Assembly: GCA_024579835.1 (NCBI GenBank)
Contig: CP102060.1
Location: forward strand, 2,703,558-2,767,557
Length of the DNA stretch: 64,000 nucleotides
DNA from: Clostridiaceae bacterium HFYG-1003
GTDB taxonomy: Bacteria; Bacillota; Clostridia; Clostridiales; Clostridiaceae
Direction of reading: 5' to 3'
In this document: positions 7,098-16,536 of the stretch, piece after piece
Position numbering within the stretch: the stretch's first letter is position 1
Layout: each line of letters starts with the position of its first letter
Position numbers and translations under genes: made by a program
The notes under the pieces: generated by a model
What the model was told of the DNA's origin: nothing
Databases searched by the model: none
The model's input: the letters and a program-made list of their open reading frames with translations, nothing else

Positions 7098-9405
7098 GGT
7101 CTTCCTCCTTTTCCATCAGCAGGCCGGCCGCCTTGATGGCTTCAAACACCCGCTGCTGAGACAGCGGCAGTGAGTTCATGGCAACGCCGGTGGCATGAAG
7201 CAGGGCATTGCGGATGGCCGGAGCCGGAGACAGCGTGGGCGGTTCGCCCAGGGATTTCTGGCCGTAGGGCGCGGTGGGATCATAGGAATCAACAAAGACG
7301 CAGTGCAGGCCGTTGTTGTCCATGGCCGTCCCGATTTTGTAGTCCAGCAGGTTGGGGTTCTGGCAGCGGCCGGTGGCCGGGTCAAACTTGAGATCCTCGG
7401 TCAGCGCCTGGCCGATGCCCATGTGCATGCCGCCCAGAACCTGGCCTTCGGCGGTTTTGGGGTTGATCACGGTGCCACAGTCGTGGAAGTTGGTGATATC
7501 GAGCACTTCGATCTTGCCGGTGCGCAGATCCACTTCGATCTCGCAGAAGGTCGCGCCGTAGGAGAAGGTATTGATCCGGGCATTGTTGGACACATCCGCC
7601 GTAATGGGCTCGGCGTGCATCAGATCGTAATAGGCGTTGAGCGAAACATCGGCGATGGAGATCACCGGTTCGCCGGTGCGGGCATCCACCACCTGGTCAT
7701 TCTCGGTATCCAGGTTCTCGATGGAGCGTCCCGTCATGCGGGATGCCACCTTGAGAATCTTGTCCCGGACCTGAGTGGCGGCCTTATGAATGGCAAAGCC
7801 GACGATGTAGGTCTGGCGCGACGCATAGGCTCCGGTGTCAAAGGGGGCAAGGTCGGTGTCCTGGGTGGACCGGACGTGGACTTTGTCATAGGAAATGCCC
7901 ATGGTCTCGGCGGCCATCTGGGCAAAAACGGTGTCGGCGCCCTGACCAATCTCGGTGGCGCCCACCATCAGGGTGGCCGAACCGTCCTGGTTCAAGGAGA
8001 TCCGGGCACCGGAAATTTCCAGGCCGGCCGGGAAGGTGCCGGAACCGTAGCTGAACAGAGCCATGCCCAGGCCGCGGCGTCTGGAACCCGTCTGGTTCTC
8101 GAGCGCCCGCCGGCGATTGGTCCAGTCATAGCGCTCCATGCCCAGGCGGATGCATTCGGGGATGCCGAAGCTGGCAACCCGGTTATGCGTTACCGGATCT
8201 TCATAGCCGACCCGGACCAGGTTGTGCCGGCGGAAGTCAATGGGATCCAGACCGAACTGACGGGCCAGATCATCCATGTGGCATTCCAGGGCAAAGGTCA
8301 TCTGGGGCGCGCCGTAGCCGCGCATGGCACCGGCCGTGGGCAGATTTGTGTACACGGTCTTGGGCTCGATGCGGAAGGCCTGCCAGTGATAGAGCGGCCG
8401 GAACTTGCTGGTGGCGGCCATGATGATGGAATGGCCGTGGGAGGCATAGGAGCCGTTGTTGCTGATGCCCTCGACATGGGTCGCCAGCAGCTTGTGACTG
8501 GCATCCAGGCAGCTGTGGAAGGTAATCTCCACGGCATGGCGGGTGCGGGTGTCGGTGAATACTTCCTCCCGGTCATAGGTCAGACGGACCGGCCGACCGC
8601 CGCATTTCAGGGTCATGGCGGCCACAATCGGCTCGGCAATGACATCCTGCTTGTTGCCGAAACCGCCGCCGATGTAGGGCTTGATCACCTGAACCTGACC
8701 CCACGGGAGATCCAGGGCCTGTCCGACGATGCGCCGGGCAATGTGGGGGATCTGGGTGGAACTGGTGATGACAATGCGGCCGTGGCTGTCGACGTGGGCC
8801 GTGGCTGTCTGGTTTTCCATCTGGGCGTGCTGCACGATGTTGGTGGAATAGGTGGCGTCCACACAATGGGCCGCTTCTTTCATGAACGCCGCGGTATCGC
8901 CGTAGGTATTGCCGAAGGAAGCCAGCACATTACGAGGGAATCCCTCATGGAGCTGCGGAGCGCCATCCGCCATGGCCTGCCTGGGATCCAGGACGAAGGG
9001 CAGCACTTCGTACTCCACTTCGACCAGCTGGGCGGCCCGGCGGGCGGTGAGTTCATCCTCCGCCACGACGCCGGCGACAATATCGCCGACATAGCGGGCT
9101 ACATCGGCAAAGATTTTACGATCCGCCACATCGCGGTGGGAGGGATCCAGTGAATAGGGATGGCCTGCCGTCGGATACTTAACATCCGGCAGGTCGGTGT
9201 GGCAGATGACCGCCACGACGCCCGGCAGCGCCAGGGCTTTTTCCTTGTTGACCCGCACGACCCTGGCATGGGCGTGGGGTGAGTGGACGAGCCGGCCCGT
9301 CAGCAGGCCCGGGATGAAGAAATCATCCGTATACTGCCCGGCTCCGGTTACCTTGTCCACCGCGTCTTTTCGGACCGGACTGGTCCCAACGACCTTTGAT
9401 GTCAT
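7090..9405 (-). CDS. xanthine dehydrogenase-type molybdopterin subunit (locus 1)
   Basis: This 771-residue catalytic subunit consists of an aldehyde oxidase/xanthine dehydrogenase a/b hammerhead domain (about residues 20-125) and the molybdopterin-binding domain. Visible motifs are GGGFGNK for cofactor contact, AMRGYGAPQ with the substrate-site Arg, ATEIGQGADTV, and YGQKSLGEPP with the catalytic base Glu near the C-terminus. The last motif differs from the more usual GAKGIGEP found in the second locus of this window, so the two enzymes may differ in substrate. The start overlaps the PucR gene by 4 bases (ATGA). Purine hydroxylation is inferred from family and neighbours. Confidence 0.9.
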   Translation of the reverse strand: MTSKVVGTSPVRKDAVDKVTGAGQYTDDFFIPGLLTGRLVHSPHAHARVVRVNKEKALALPGVVAVICHTDLPDVKYPTAGHPYSLDPSHRDVADRKIFADVARYVGDIVAGVVAEDELTARRAAQLVEVEYEVLPFVLDPRQAMADGAPQLHEGFPRNVLASFGNTYGDTAAFMKEAAHCVDATYSTNIVQHAQMENQTATAHVDSHGRIVITSSTQIPHIARRIVGQALDLPWGQVQVIKPYIGGGFGNKQDVIAEPIVAAMTLKCGGRPVRLTYDREEVFTDTRTRHAVEITFHSCLDASHKLLATHVEGISNNGSYASHGHSIIMAATSKFRPLYHWQAFRIEPKTVYTNLPTAGAMRGYGAPQMTFALECHMDDLARQFGLDPIDFRRHNLVRVGYEDPVTHNRVASFGIPECIRLGMERYDWTNRRRALENQTGSRRRGLGMALFSYGSGTFPAGLEISGARISLNQDGSATLMVGATEIGQGADTVFAQMAAETMGISYDKVHVRSTQDTDLAPFDTGAYASRQTYIVGFAIHKAATQVRDKILKVASRMTGRSIENLDTENDQVVDARTGEPVISIADVSLNAYYDLMHAEPITADVSNNARINTFSYGATFCEIEVDLRTGKIEVLDITNFHDCGTVINPKTAEGQVLGGMHMGIGQALTEDLKFDPATGRCQNPNLLDYKIGTAMDNNGLHCVFVDSYDPTAPYGQKSLGEPPTLSPAPAIRNALLHATGVAMNSLPLSQQRVFEAIKAAGLLMEKEEDHA

Positions 9406-11093
9406 TCCTGTCCCTCCTTGATTTGTTCCAATGGGAGCAATTTTCTGATTTTCAGCGCAACGGCCAGATTGAGTTTCTGGTCTTCCTCTTCCAGATTCAG
9501 GCCGGTAATCTCCTGGATCCGGTTTAACCGGTATAAAACCGAATTGTAGTGCAGATAGAGTTCCCGGGACATCTCCATGAGATTGCCTCCGGTCTTGAAA
9601 TAGGCTTCCAGAGTGTCGAAGAGCTGGCCCTTCATCCGGTCGTCGTAGGCCTCGAGCGGACCGAGGTAACGCCGGGCAAAATCCCGGATCTCCTCCTCCT
9701 GTCCCGGACCGAGCAGCAGGCTGTAGATGCCGAGATCCTCGTAGAATCTCATCCCCGAATCACCGGAGCGGGCACTGACCGCCAGGCTGCGCCGGGCTTC
9801 CTCGTGGCTGTCCCGGATGTTCTCGTAGGATTCCTTGAGCCGGCCGATGCCGATGCTGACCCCGAACCCGGGGAAATGACGGAGCATGATGTCGTTCACC
9901 GCCGTTGCCAGCCGGGTCATCACCGGCCGGTAGGCGTTTCTCTGGCCAAAGGCCAGCAGCAGGCTGACAGCATTGGCCCGGGTCGCGATGAGTCCGTCCA
10001 GTTCAAAGGCGTAGCGCAGCCCTTCCAGTTCCGGGGTCAGGTAATGGATCAGTCGGCGCACCGCCAGATTGAGATGCTCCTCCACTTCCTCTCCGCCCAG
10101 AGGAATCAGTTCCGCCCGCAGCACGGCATAGTGCAGCGGCGCGGCCGGATCGAAATAGGAGTGGGACTCCATGGCCCGGCGCACCCGCTGGGGATCCTGC
10201 GCCACCAGGTCCTCATAGAATTCCGAAGCGTATTTGACCTCGACCTCCCGAACCGACAGCGACTGCATGATCAGAAGACTAAGCACGGTGGCTGCCACTT
10301 CCATGACGGACAGGTCCGACCCCGTCAGGTCCGAGTCATAGGACCAGCTGGTCAGATACCCGTAGATGTTGTCCCGCAGAACGATGGGAATGCTCTTGCG
10401 CCGGATGCGGCGCCCGTCCCGGGCGAATTCCTGTTCCGTGATCCGGCGTTCGCTGCGCCGGATGCGGTCGCTGCGAAAGCGTTCGTAGTCCTTGCGGATC
10501 AGTTCCTGTTCCTCGTCCCGCAGGGAGCGCCAGCTGGTGATCAGTTCCCTGGAATAGCTCACCTCAAAAATCACCGGGTTATTAATGTAGTCCGACAGAA
10601 TCGATACGATCTCTGGCGGGCCGCCCCCGGACAGGATGATATCCATGAACCGCTGGTGGATGTTTTCAAAGCGTTCGATGATGTTGGCCTGGCGGCTGAA
10701 CAGAGCACCGGCGACCTCCGCGTTGACCTGGGCCAGCGGCACATCCTGCGGCACTTCGATGACGGGGAAGCCCGTTTCTTCCAGAAACGTCAGAATGGCC
10801 TCATCCAGCTGCTCCAGATAAGGCTTGATTTTGATGGCGACGGCGACCACGCCCTTGTCCCGGCAGGTCCGGAAAAAGTGAAGGCGCTCCTCGCCGGACA
10901 TGCCCGGCAGGATGTAGGCCGTCATGGCCAGCATCTGGCCCCGGTCGATCCAGTCCAGGATCTCCGGGTCCGCCATGATATTGATCAGCTGGATCCGATC
11001 CCCGCCCGACGGATCGCCGGCCAGCAGCCGGGCATCCTTCATCGCAGGCAGACCCAGGATGTCCTTGATGGTCAGTCCCACATATTTACTCAT
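9402..11093 (-). CDS. PucR-family transcriptional regulator
   Basis: This 563-residue regulator heads the xdh operon. The N-terminal PucR domain (about residues 5-125) begins GLTIKDILGLPAMKDARLLA. A middle GGDEF-like region (CdaR type) follows, and a PucR C-terminal helix-turn-helix sits at about 510-550 (LHYNSVLYRLNRIQEITG). Members of this family activate purine-degradation genes in response to purine metabolites. I set the start at the ATG at 11093 because GGAGAG lies 6 bases upstream; the frame runs two codons further to a TTG that would overlap this site. It is co-transcribed with the three subunit genes and probably regulates the divergent second locus too (inference). Confidence 0.87.
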   Translation of the reverse strand: MSKYVGLTIKDILGLPAMKDARLLAGDPSGGDRIQLINIMADPEILDWIDRGQMLAMTAYILPGMSGEERLHFFRTCRDKGVVAVAIKIKPYLEQLDEAILTFLEETGFPVIEVPQDVPLAQVNAEVAGALFSRQANIIERFENIHQRFMDIILSGGGPPEIVSILSDYINNPVIFEVSYSRELITSWRSLRDEEQELIRKDYERFRSDRIRRSERRITEQEFARDGRRIRRKSIPIVLRDNIYGYLTSWSYDSDLTGSDLSVMEVAATVLSLLIMQSLSVREVEVKYASEFYEDLVAQDPQRVRRAMESHSYFDPAAPLHYAVLRAELIPLGGEEVEEHLNLAVRRLIHYLTPELEGLRYAFELDGLIATRANAVSLLLAFGQRNAYRPVMTRLATAVNDIMLRHFPGFGVSIGIGRLKESYENIRDSHEEARRSLAVSARSGDSGMRFYEDLGIYSLLLGPGQEEEIRDFARRYLGPLEAYDDRMKGQLFDTLEAYFKTGGNLMEMSRELYLHYNSVLYRLNRIQEITGLNLEEEDQKLNLAVALKIRKLLPLEQIKEGQE

Positions 11094-11118
11094 AATCAAC
11101 TCTCCGTTCCCTTACATT

Positions 11119-11170
11119 TTACATCAGTTGTAACCGTTTGTATTTATAGAATTCTTACAAACAACTTCAA
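11119..11170 (-). promoter_or_regulatory. promoter and palindromic operators upstream of the pucR-xdh operon
   Basis: On the minus strand TTGAAG (11170-11165) and TATAAA (11148-11143), spaced by 16 bases, form a credible sigma-A promoter. A 7-base inverted repeat GTTTGTA...TACAAAC (11136-11162) covers the -10 element. A second palindrome TTACA-TCAGT-TGTAA (11119-11133) lies just downstream in the leader. Both look like regulator-binding sites, possibly for PucR itself. Confidence 0.6.
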
Positions 11171-11540
11171 ATCACTGAAAAAACAGCCATTTATCCCGAA
11201 GGTCCTTACTGCCGGCCGAATGGACCGGATCCGCTCCCATTCCTTCCCCCGGAGCCCCGCCATCCCGGACCGGCCTCGCCGGACGCCCGCCGGTCGGCAG
11301 TCCCGGACCCGCCATTGGCTGCCCCAGACCAGCTAATGGCTTGCCTGCGGCTTTGCGGGGTCTTTGCCCGGCGCCAGAGGAACCGGTGCCGGCCGGGTCC
11401 GGTTTGCAAATAAACCGGGTCGGGGTGATTTGGTGATTTTCTCTAATGAATCTTTTCCGTTTTCATATTATTATAAAGTCGACGGAATCTTTTTAACAGA
11501 AAGCCATTTGAAACCGACACTCACTTATGGGGGTATTAAT
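11171..11540. other. intergenic region between the divergent xdh loci
   Basis: This stretch holds the leader and presumably the promoter of the second locus. The part from 11200 to 11430 is GC-rich with no convincing gene, although a frame there is open in continuity with the next gene. An A/T-rich run, TATTATTATAAAG near 11466-11478, could contain a -10 element for the plus-strand operon, but no matching -35 was found. Confidence 0.35.
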
Positions 11541-12404
11541 ATGGATTTACTCAAAGCCGCTTCGCTGGAACAGGCCCTGGATTTTCTGGAAGCTCACCCC
11601 GGTGCCAGAATTCTGGCCGGCGGCACCGATCTGGTCATTGAACTGCGCAAAAAAAAGGCACACCCCGCGGCGCTGCTGGACATCTCTTCGGTAGAGGAAC
11701 TGAAAACGGTGACCGAAGAGAACGGCCGCTGGCGTCTGGGCGCGGCCCTGACCTACGGCGAGCTGCTGGAAGCCGCGCTGCCCGAGGGGCTGTCCGGTCT
11801 GAAGCAGGCCGCCCGACAGGTGGGATCACCCCAGATCCGCAATACGGCCACCGTCGGCGGCAATGTCTGCAACTCCTCGCCGGCGGCGGATATCGTACCG
11901 CCTTTCCTGGCCCTGGATGCCCGGCTGCGGCTGGCATCGCGCCAAAGCGGCCAGACCGTGGAACGGGTGGTTCCGCTGTCCGGGTTCTTTACCGGCAAAG
12001 GGCACAACTGCCTGCTTCCCGGGGAACTGCTGCGGGAAATTGAATTCGGACCGGTGGCGCCAGGCGCGGAGCTGGTCTTTGAAAAACTGGGCCTGCGCGA
12101 AGCGCTGGCCATTTCCCGGATCTGCCTGGCCGTTTACGCCGAGCCGGCTGGCGACGGTCTGGGCAAGGTCCGGATCGCTTCGGGCTCTCTGGGCGAAACC
12201 GGCCAGCGCGAGCCGGAAACCGAGGATGTTCTGACGAACCAGCTCCTGGACGACGAACACATCGCCCGGGCTCAGACCGTTCTGAGCGAAGCCTGCGCCC
12301 GCCGGCTGGCGGGACGCTCGACCCTGCCGTTCAAGCGGGAGGCTGTCATGGGCCTGCTGGGCCACGCGCTGCGCACACTCAACTTGAGGAGGGACAACCA
12401 ATGA
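11541..12404 (+). CDS. molybdenum hydroxylase FAD-binding subunit (locus 2)
   Basis: This is the 287-residue FAD subunit of the second molybdenum hydroxylase. AGGTDLVIELR (about residues 29-39) and TVGGNVCNSSPAADI (about 105-120) are the FAD-site signatures, and the latter is closer to the family consensus than in locus 1. I chose the ATG at 11541 because GGGGG lies 7 bases upstream and the protein then begins like its relatives. A 59-codon upstream extension of the same frame to 11364 lacks homology-like sequence. It overlaps the iron-sulfur subunit gene by 4 bases. The operon is transcribed away from the pucR operon. Confidence 0.9.
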   Translation: MDLLKAASLEQALDFLEAHPGARILAGGTDLVIELRKKKAHPAALLDISSVEELKTVTEENGRWRLGAALTYGELLEAALPEGLSGLKQAARQVGSPQIRNTATVGGNVCNSSPAADIVPPFLALDARLRLASRQSGQTVERVVPLSGFFTGKGHNCLLPGELLREIEFGPVAPGAELVFEKLGLREALAISRICLAVYAEPAGDGLGKVRIASGSLGETGQREPETEDVLTNQLLDDEHIARAQTVLSEACARRLAGRSTLPFKREAVMGLLGHALRTLNLRRDNQ

Positions 12405-12874
12405 ATCTGACTGTCAATGGCAAACCGGTGACCACGGATGGACCGGGAGAAATGCGCCTGCTGGATTTTATCCGGGAGGAACTGCACCTGACCGGAACCA
12501 AGGAAGGCTGCGGCGAAGGGGAATGCGGCGCCTGCACCGTCCTTCTGGACGGTAAGCCGGTGGATTCGTGTCTAGTTCTGCTCTTCCAGTGTGAAAACCG
12601 GGAGATCCTGACCATTGAAGGCCTGTCGGACGGAGATACGCTCCATCCGGTGCAGCAGGCCTTCATCGAGGTCGGCGCCGTCCAGTGCGGCTACTGCATC
12701 CCGGGCATGGTGCTCTCATCCAAAGCCATCCTGGATCGGAATCCCGACCCGGATGCCGCTGCCATCAAAGAAGGGCTCTCCGGCAACTTGTGCCGCTGCA
12801 CCGGCTACCTGAAGATGGAACAGGCCGTCCGGCTGGCTGCCCGCCGTCTGCGAGGTGACGAAGATGAAGCATAA
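12401..12874 (+). CDS. molybdenum hydroxylase [2Fe-2S] subunit (locus 2)
   Basis: This is a 157-residue iron-sulfur subunit. Cys37, Cys42, Cys45 and Cys57 (GCGEGECGACT) bind the ferredoxin-type cluster, and Cys96, Cys99, Cys131 and Cys133 (CGYC and NLCRCTGY) bind the second cluster. It links the molybdopterin and FAD subunits electronically. It overlaps the FAD subunit gene by 4 bases and the catalytic subunit gene by 11 bases. All ligand residues are present and the length is standard. Confidence 0.91.
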   Translation: MNLTVNGKPVTTDGPGEMRLLDFIREELHLTGTKEGCGEGECGACTVLLDGKPVDSCLVLLFQCENREILTIEGLSDGDTLHPVQQAFIEVGAVQCGYCIPGMVLSSKAILDRNPDPDAAAIKEGLSGNLCRCTGYLKMEQAVRLAARRLRGDEDEA

Positions 12875-15128
12875 CAGCGTCGGTGCTTCGGTTTTCCGGG
12901 TGGATGCCCCGGGCAAAGTCACCGGAAAGACCTTATACCCCCAGGATCTGTACCGCGACGGCATGCTCTGGGGCGTCACCCTGCGCTCGCGCGAAGCCCA
13001 TGCCCGCGTCCGGATGGATCTGGCGGAAGCCTCCGCCATGCCCGGCGTCCGCCTGATTCTGACTTGGAAGGATGTGCCGGGTCTGAACAAACACGGCGTG
13101 ATGTTCAAAGACCACGATGTCTTCGCCAGGGATAAAGTGCGCCGGATTGGCGATCCCCTGGCCTTCCTCGTGGCGGATACCAGGGAACAGGCCGAAGCGG
13201 CCCGGGACCGCATCCGGGTGGACTACGACATCCTGCCCGGACTGTTTGACGCCCGCGCAGCCATGGCCGACACCGAGAATCTGGTCCATGAGGGTCAGCC
13301 CAATCTCCTGTATCAGTACAATCTGAAAAAGGGCGATGCCGACGCGGCCATTGCCGCCTCCGCCCACGTGGCGCGCAACACCTATCATCTGAACTCGGTC
13401 GAGCACATGTTTCTTCAGCCGGAAGCCGGACTGGCCTGGATGGAGGACGGGATCCTGCATATCTCAGTATCGACCCAGTACCCCCATTTTGACGTGACGG
13501 AAATCGCCGAAGCCCTGGATCTGCCCCAGGATCGGATCCGCTATCTCAATCCCGCCATCGGCGGGGCCTTTGGCGGCCGGGAAGACATTTCCCTGCAGAT
13601 CCACCTGGCATTGGCCTCGTACCGGCTGAACGCGCCGGTCAAGTGTGTCCTGGAACGGGATGAATCCTTCTATGCCCACTCCAAGCGCCATGCCGTGAGC
13701 ATGGACTGCGAAACGGCCTGTGACGAGTCGGGCCGGCTGACGGCGGTAAAGGCCCGGTTCTACGGCGATACCGGTGCCTATGCGTCCTGGGCGGTGAATG
13801 TCATGCGCAAGTGCGGCGTTCACGGCACCGGTCCTTACCACGTCCCCAATGTGGACATCGAGTCCTACGCCATCTATACCAACAATCCTTATGCCGGTGC
13901 CATGCGCGGCTTCGGAGCGACTCAGTCGCCCCTGGCCTATGAGCCGCAGATGGACGATCTGGCCCGGCAGGCTGGCATCTCCCCCGCCGAGATCCGGCGA
14001 ATCAACATGTACCGCAAGGATTCCGTCACCGCCACAGGCCAGAACCTGCTGGACACCGTTCCGCTGGACCGCTGCCTGGACGCGGTGGAGGACTATTTCC
14101 GCGGCCGGCCGATGACGCCGCCTTCGGATCCGGCCCTGCGCAAAGGCCGGGGCATCGCCCTGGCGTTCTATGGAACGGGTTACGGCAACGGCTTCCCTGA
14201 TGTTTCCACGGCTCAGATCGAATTCAAGGCCGACGGCCGGTTCAACCTGTTCGTCTCTGCCGCCGAGTGCGGTCAGGGTTCGGATACGGCCATGCGTCAG
14301 ATCGCGGCCGAAGCGCTGGGCTGCTCCGTGGACCGGATTGATGCCTATACCTGCGATACCAGGGTGACTACGGATGCCGGCACCGCCGCCGCCTCCCGCC
14401 AGACCTACAATACCGGCAACGCCATCCGCCTGGCGGCTCAGAAAATGGAGGCTCAGCTGGCCGAGGCCGCCCGGATCTGCCTGAAGCTGAACACACAGGT
14501 GGGGCTGGATCTGACGGCGGACGGGGTGCAGCTGTGCTTTGACACGACCCGGCACTGCAGCTGGGAAGAGCTGGCGAAGAATACTCCGGAGCTTCCGCTG
14601 CGCGCGGAAGCCGTCTTCACGGCCCAGACCACGAAGATGGATCCGGCCACGGGCCAGGGCAATCCTTACTGGCCTTACACCTTCGGCGCCTGCGGTGTGG
14701 AAGTGGAGGTCGACATCACCACGGGCAAGGTCCGGGTGACAGACGCCATCTCCGCCCAGGATGTCGGCCGGGCCATCAATCCGGTTATGGTCGAGGGCCA
14801 GATGGACGGGGGCTTCGCCATGGGACTGGGCTATGCCCTGATGGAAGATCTGGGCCTGAACCAGGGCCGGATCAAGAACAACAGTTTTACCGGCTACATC
14901 ATTCCCACTTCCATGGATATGCCGGATCTGAAGAAGGTCATCATAGAGCAGCCGGAAGCCACCGGGCCTTATGGCGCCAAGGGAATCGGCGAACCTGTCA
15001 TGACTTATGTGGCCCCGGCCATCCTGAACGCCATTTATGACGCCACGGGAGTCCGGATCCGGGAAATCCCGGCGACGCCCGACCGGGTGCTGAAAGCGCT
15101 GGCGCTCTCTCCCACCGAAGCGAGGTAA
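12864..15128 (+). CDS. molybdenum hydroxylase molybdopterin subunit (locus 2)
   Basis: This 754-residue catalytic subunit has a hammerhead domain at the N-terminus (RVDAPGKVTGKTLYPQDL) and then the molybdopterin domain. GGAFGGRED, AMRGFGATQ, AAECGQGSDTA and the canonical YGAKGIGEPV with the catalytic Glu are all visible. The ATG at 12864 has GAGG 8 bases upstream and is preferred over a GTG three codons earlier. With guanine deaminase directly downstream, oxidation of xanthine or hypoxanthine is the natural inference. The gene order FAD, FeS, Mo is the reverse of locus 1, so the two loci are not a simple recent duplication. Confidence 0.9.
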   Translation: MKHNSVGASVFRVDAPGKVTGKTLYPQDLYRDGMLWGVTLRSREAHARVRMDLAEASAMPGVRLILTWKDVPGLNKHGVMFKDHDVFARDKVRRIGDPLAFLVADTREQAEAARDRIRVDYDILPGLFDARAAMADTENLVHEGQPNLLYQYNLKKGDADAAIAASAHVARNTYHLNSVEHMFLQPEAGLAWMEDGILHISVSTQYPHFDVTEIAEALDLPQDRIRYLNPAIGGAFGGREDISLQIHLALASYRLNAPVKCVLERDESFYAHSKRHAVSMDCETACDESGRLTAVKARFYGDTGAYASWAVNVMRKCGVHGTGPYHVPNVDIESYAIYTNNPYAGAMRGFGATQSPLAYEPQMDDLARQAGISPAEIRRINMYRKDSVTATGQNLLDTVPLDRCLDAVEDYFRGRPMTPPSDPALRKGRGIALAFYGTGYGNGFPDVSTAQIEFKADGRFNLFVSAAECGQGSDTAMRQIAAEALGCSVDRIDAYTCDTRVTTDAGTAAASRQTYNTGNAIRLAAQKMEAQLAEAARICLKLNTQVGLDLTADGVQLCFDTTRHCSWEELAKNTPELPLRAEAVFTAQTTKMDPATGQGNPYWPYTFGACGVEVEVDITTGKVRVTDAISAQDVGRAINPVMVEGQMDGGFAMGLGYALMEDLGLNQGRIKNNSFTGYIIPTSMDMPDLKKVIIEQPEATGPYGAKGIGEPVMTYVAPAILNAIYDATGVRIREIPATPDRVLKALALSPTEAR

Positions 15129-15133
15129 CTGAC

Positions 15134-16408
15134 ATGAAGACATTCTATATCAAAGGGGATTTCATCCATGCCGACCGGCCCGATCACCTGTCGGAACAGC
15201 CGGACTGCTGTCTGCTGGTTCGGGAGGGCCGCTGCGCCGGCTTCTTTGCGCAGTCCGAGGCTGGAATTCCGGTCCTTGATTACAGCGGATCGCTCATCAT
15301 TCCCGCCTTCACCGATCTCCATGTCCATGCCGCCCAGTTCCCCAACATGGGGCTGGGCATGGATATGCCGCTTCTGCCCTGGCTCGAGCGCTACACCTTC
15401 CCGCTGGAGGCGGCCTACCAGGATCCGGAGTACGCCAATCTGGTCTATTCGCGCTTTGTCCGGGAGCTGTGGCGCAACGGCAGTCTGCGTTCCTGTGTTT
15501 ACTCCACGGTGCACCAAGAGGCCACAGCCATTCTGATGGATCTCTTCCTCGAGTCCGGTCTGGCCGCCTTCGTCGGCAAGATCAACATGGACCGCAACGC
15601 GCCCGAGGCACTGACTGAAACCACGGAAGAGTCGCTGGCCGAAACCCGGCGCTGGCTGGAGCAGTACGCCGGGGTTTCGCCGAAGGTGAAGCCCATCATT
15701 ACGCCCCGCTTTGTCCCTTCGGTGACGGCGCCGCTGATGGACGGACTGGGGGAACTGGCCCGGGAATTCAACGTGCCGGTCCAGTCCCATCTCAACGAGA
15801 ACCGGGATGAAGTGGAATGGGTGAAGCAGCTGCATCCCGAATCGGACAACTACCTGGACGTCTACGGTGATCACGGTCTGATCCGGGATCAGGCGACCAT
15901 CATGGCACACTGCATCCATAATGTACCGGAGGAAGTGGCGCGGTTTGCCCGGGACGAGGTCTTTGTGGCCCATTGCCCCACCGCCAATCTGAACATGTCC
16001 TCCGGCATCATGCCGGCGGCCCGGCTGCTCCGGCAGGGCAATATCCATCTGGCGCTGGGCACGGACGTGGCCGGCGGCAATACCCTGTCCATCCCCCGGG
16101 TTATGGTGGCGGCCATGCAGTCATCCAATGTGCTGTTCAGTCAGGATCCGGCACAGACGCCGCTGAGTCTGGCGGAAGCCTTCTGGATGGGCACGCGGGG
16201 AGGCGGAAAATTCTTCGGCGACTGCGGCGATTTCAGGGAAGGCTCCTCGTGCGACCTTCTGGTCATCGACGATTCGGCTGCCCGCCGGATCAAGGCCATG
16301 AGTCTCACCGACCGGCTGTCGCGCTTTGTGTTCGCGGGGGATCCCGCGGAAATCCGCTGGCGCATGCTGGAGGGGGAGATTCTGCCCGAACCCCGGCTGC
16401 GGGAGTAA
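15134..16408 (+). CDS. guaD: guanine deaminase
   Basis: This is a 424-residue amidohydrolase-superfamily enzyme that deaminates guanine to xanthine. The first metal-site motif is in FTDLHVHAAQFPNMG. PVQSHLNENRDEVEW supplies the next His and the substrate Glu region, and AHCPTANLNMSSG and LALGTDVAGG hold the conserved C-terminal residues, including the metal-site Asp. This set distinguishes guanine deaminases from other amidohydrolases. It begins 5 bases after the molybdenum-subunit stop, so it is the last gene of the locus-2 operon and would supply xanthine directly to the hydroxylase. A strong hairpin terminator follows. Confidence 0.9.
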   Translation: MKTFYIKGDFIHADRPDHLSEQPDCCLLVREGRCAGFFAQSEAGIPVLDYSGSLIIPAFTDLHVHAAQFPNMGLGMDMPLLPWLERYTFPLEAAYQDPEYANLVYSRFVRELWRNGSLRSCVYSTVHQEATAILMDLFLESGLAAFVGKINMDRNAPEALTETTEESLAETRRWLEQYAGVSPKVKPIITPRFVPSVTAPLMDGLGELAREFNVPVQSHLNENRDEVEWVKQLHPESDNYLDVYGDHGLIRDQATIMAHCIHNVPEEVARFARDEVFVAHCPTANLNMSSGIMPAARLLRQGNIHLALGTDVAGGNTLSIPRVMVAAMQSSNVLFSQDPAQTPLSLAEAFWMGTRGGGKFFGDCGDFREGSSCDLLVIDDSAARRIKAMSLTDRLSRFVFAGDPAEIRWRMLEGEILPEPRLRE

Positions 16409-16413
16409 TGGCT

Positions 16414-16450
16414 GGCAGCCGCGTCAAAAGCGCGGCTGCCGGTTTTAACT
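16414..16450 (+). terminator. terminator after guaD
   Basis: GGCAGCCGCG (16414-16423) and CGCGGCTGCC (16431-16440) form a perfect 10-base stem with a 7-base loop, followed by GGTTTTAACTTT. Confidence 0.85.
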
Positions 16451-16488
16451 TTCCGGAAAAAATATCCGTCTGATTCAATGGAATCAGC

Positions 16489-16494
16489 TATAAT
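16489..16494 (+). promoter_or_regulatory. -10 element upstream of adenine deaminase
   Basis: A perfect TATAAT lies 42 bases before the ATG and just after the guaD terminator. No good -35 hexamer is visible at 16-18 bases upstream, so activation by a regulator is possible. Confidence 0.45.
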
Positions 16495-16536
16495 AGTCAT
16501 AAGAAAAATGAGAAATCGACCAACGGAGGATCTCCC

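Noticed and set aside
7195-9153. 652-codon open frame on the plus strand opposite the locus-1 molybdopterin subunit
   Set aside because: It is an antisense shadow of a clear gene in GC-rich DNA; its translation is low-complexity Gly/His/Val-rich with no family motif.
9549-11336. 595-codon open frame opposite pucR
   Set aside because: Antisense to a well-supported regulator; no ribosome site and no domain.
11364-11540. N-terminal extension of the locus-2 FAD subunit
   Set aside because: Proteins of this family start at MDLLKAAS-like sequence, and a good ribosome site precedes the ATG at 11541.
13464-15143. 559-codon open frame opposite the locus-2 molybdopterin subunit
   Set aside because: Antisense shadow with Gly/Arg/His-rich composition and no recognisable domain.
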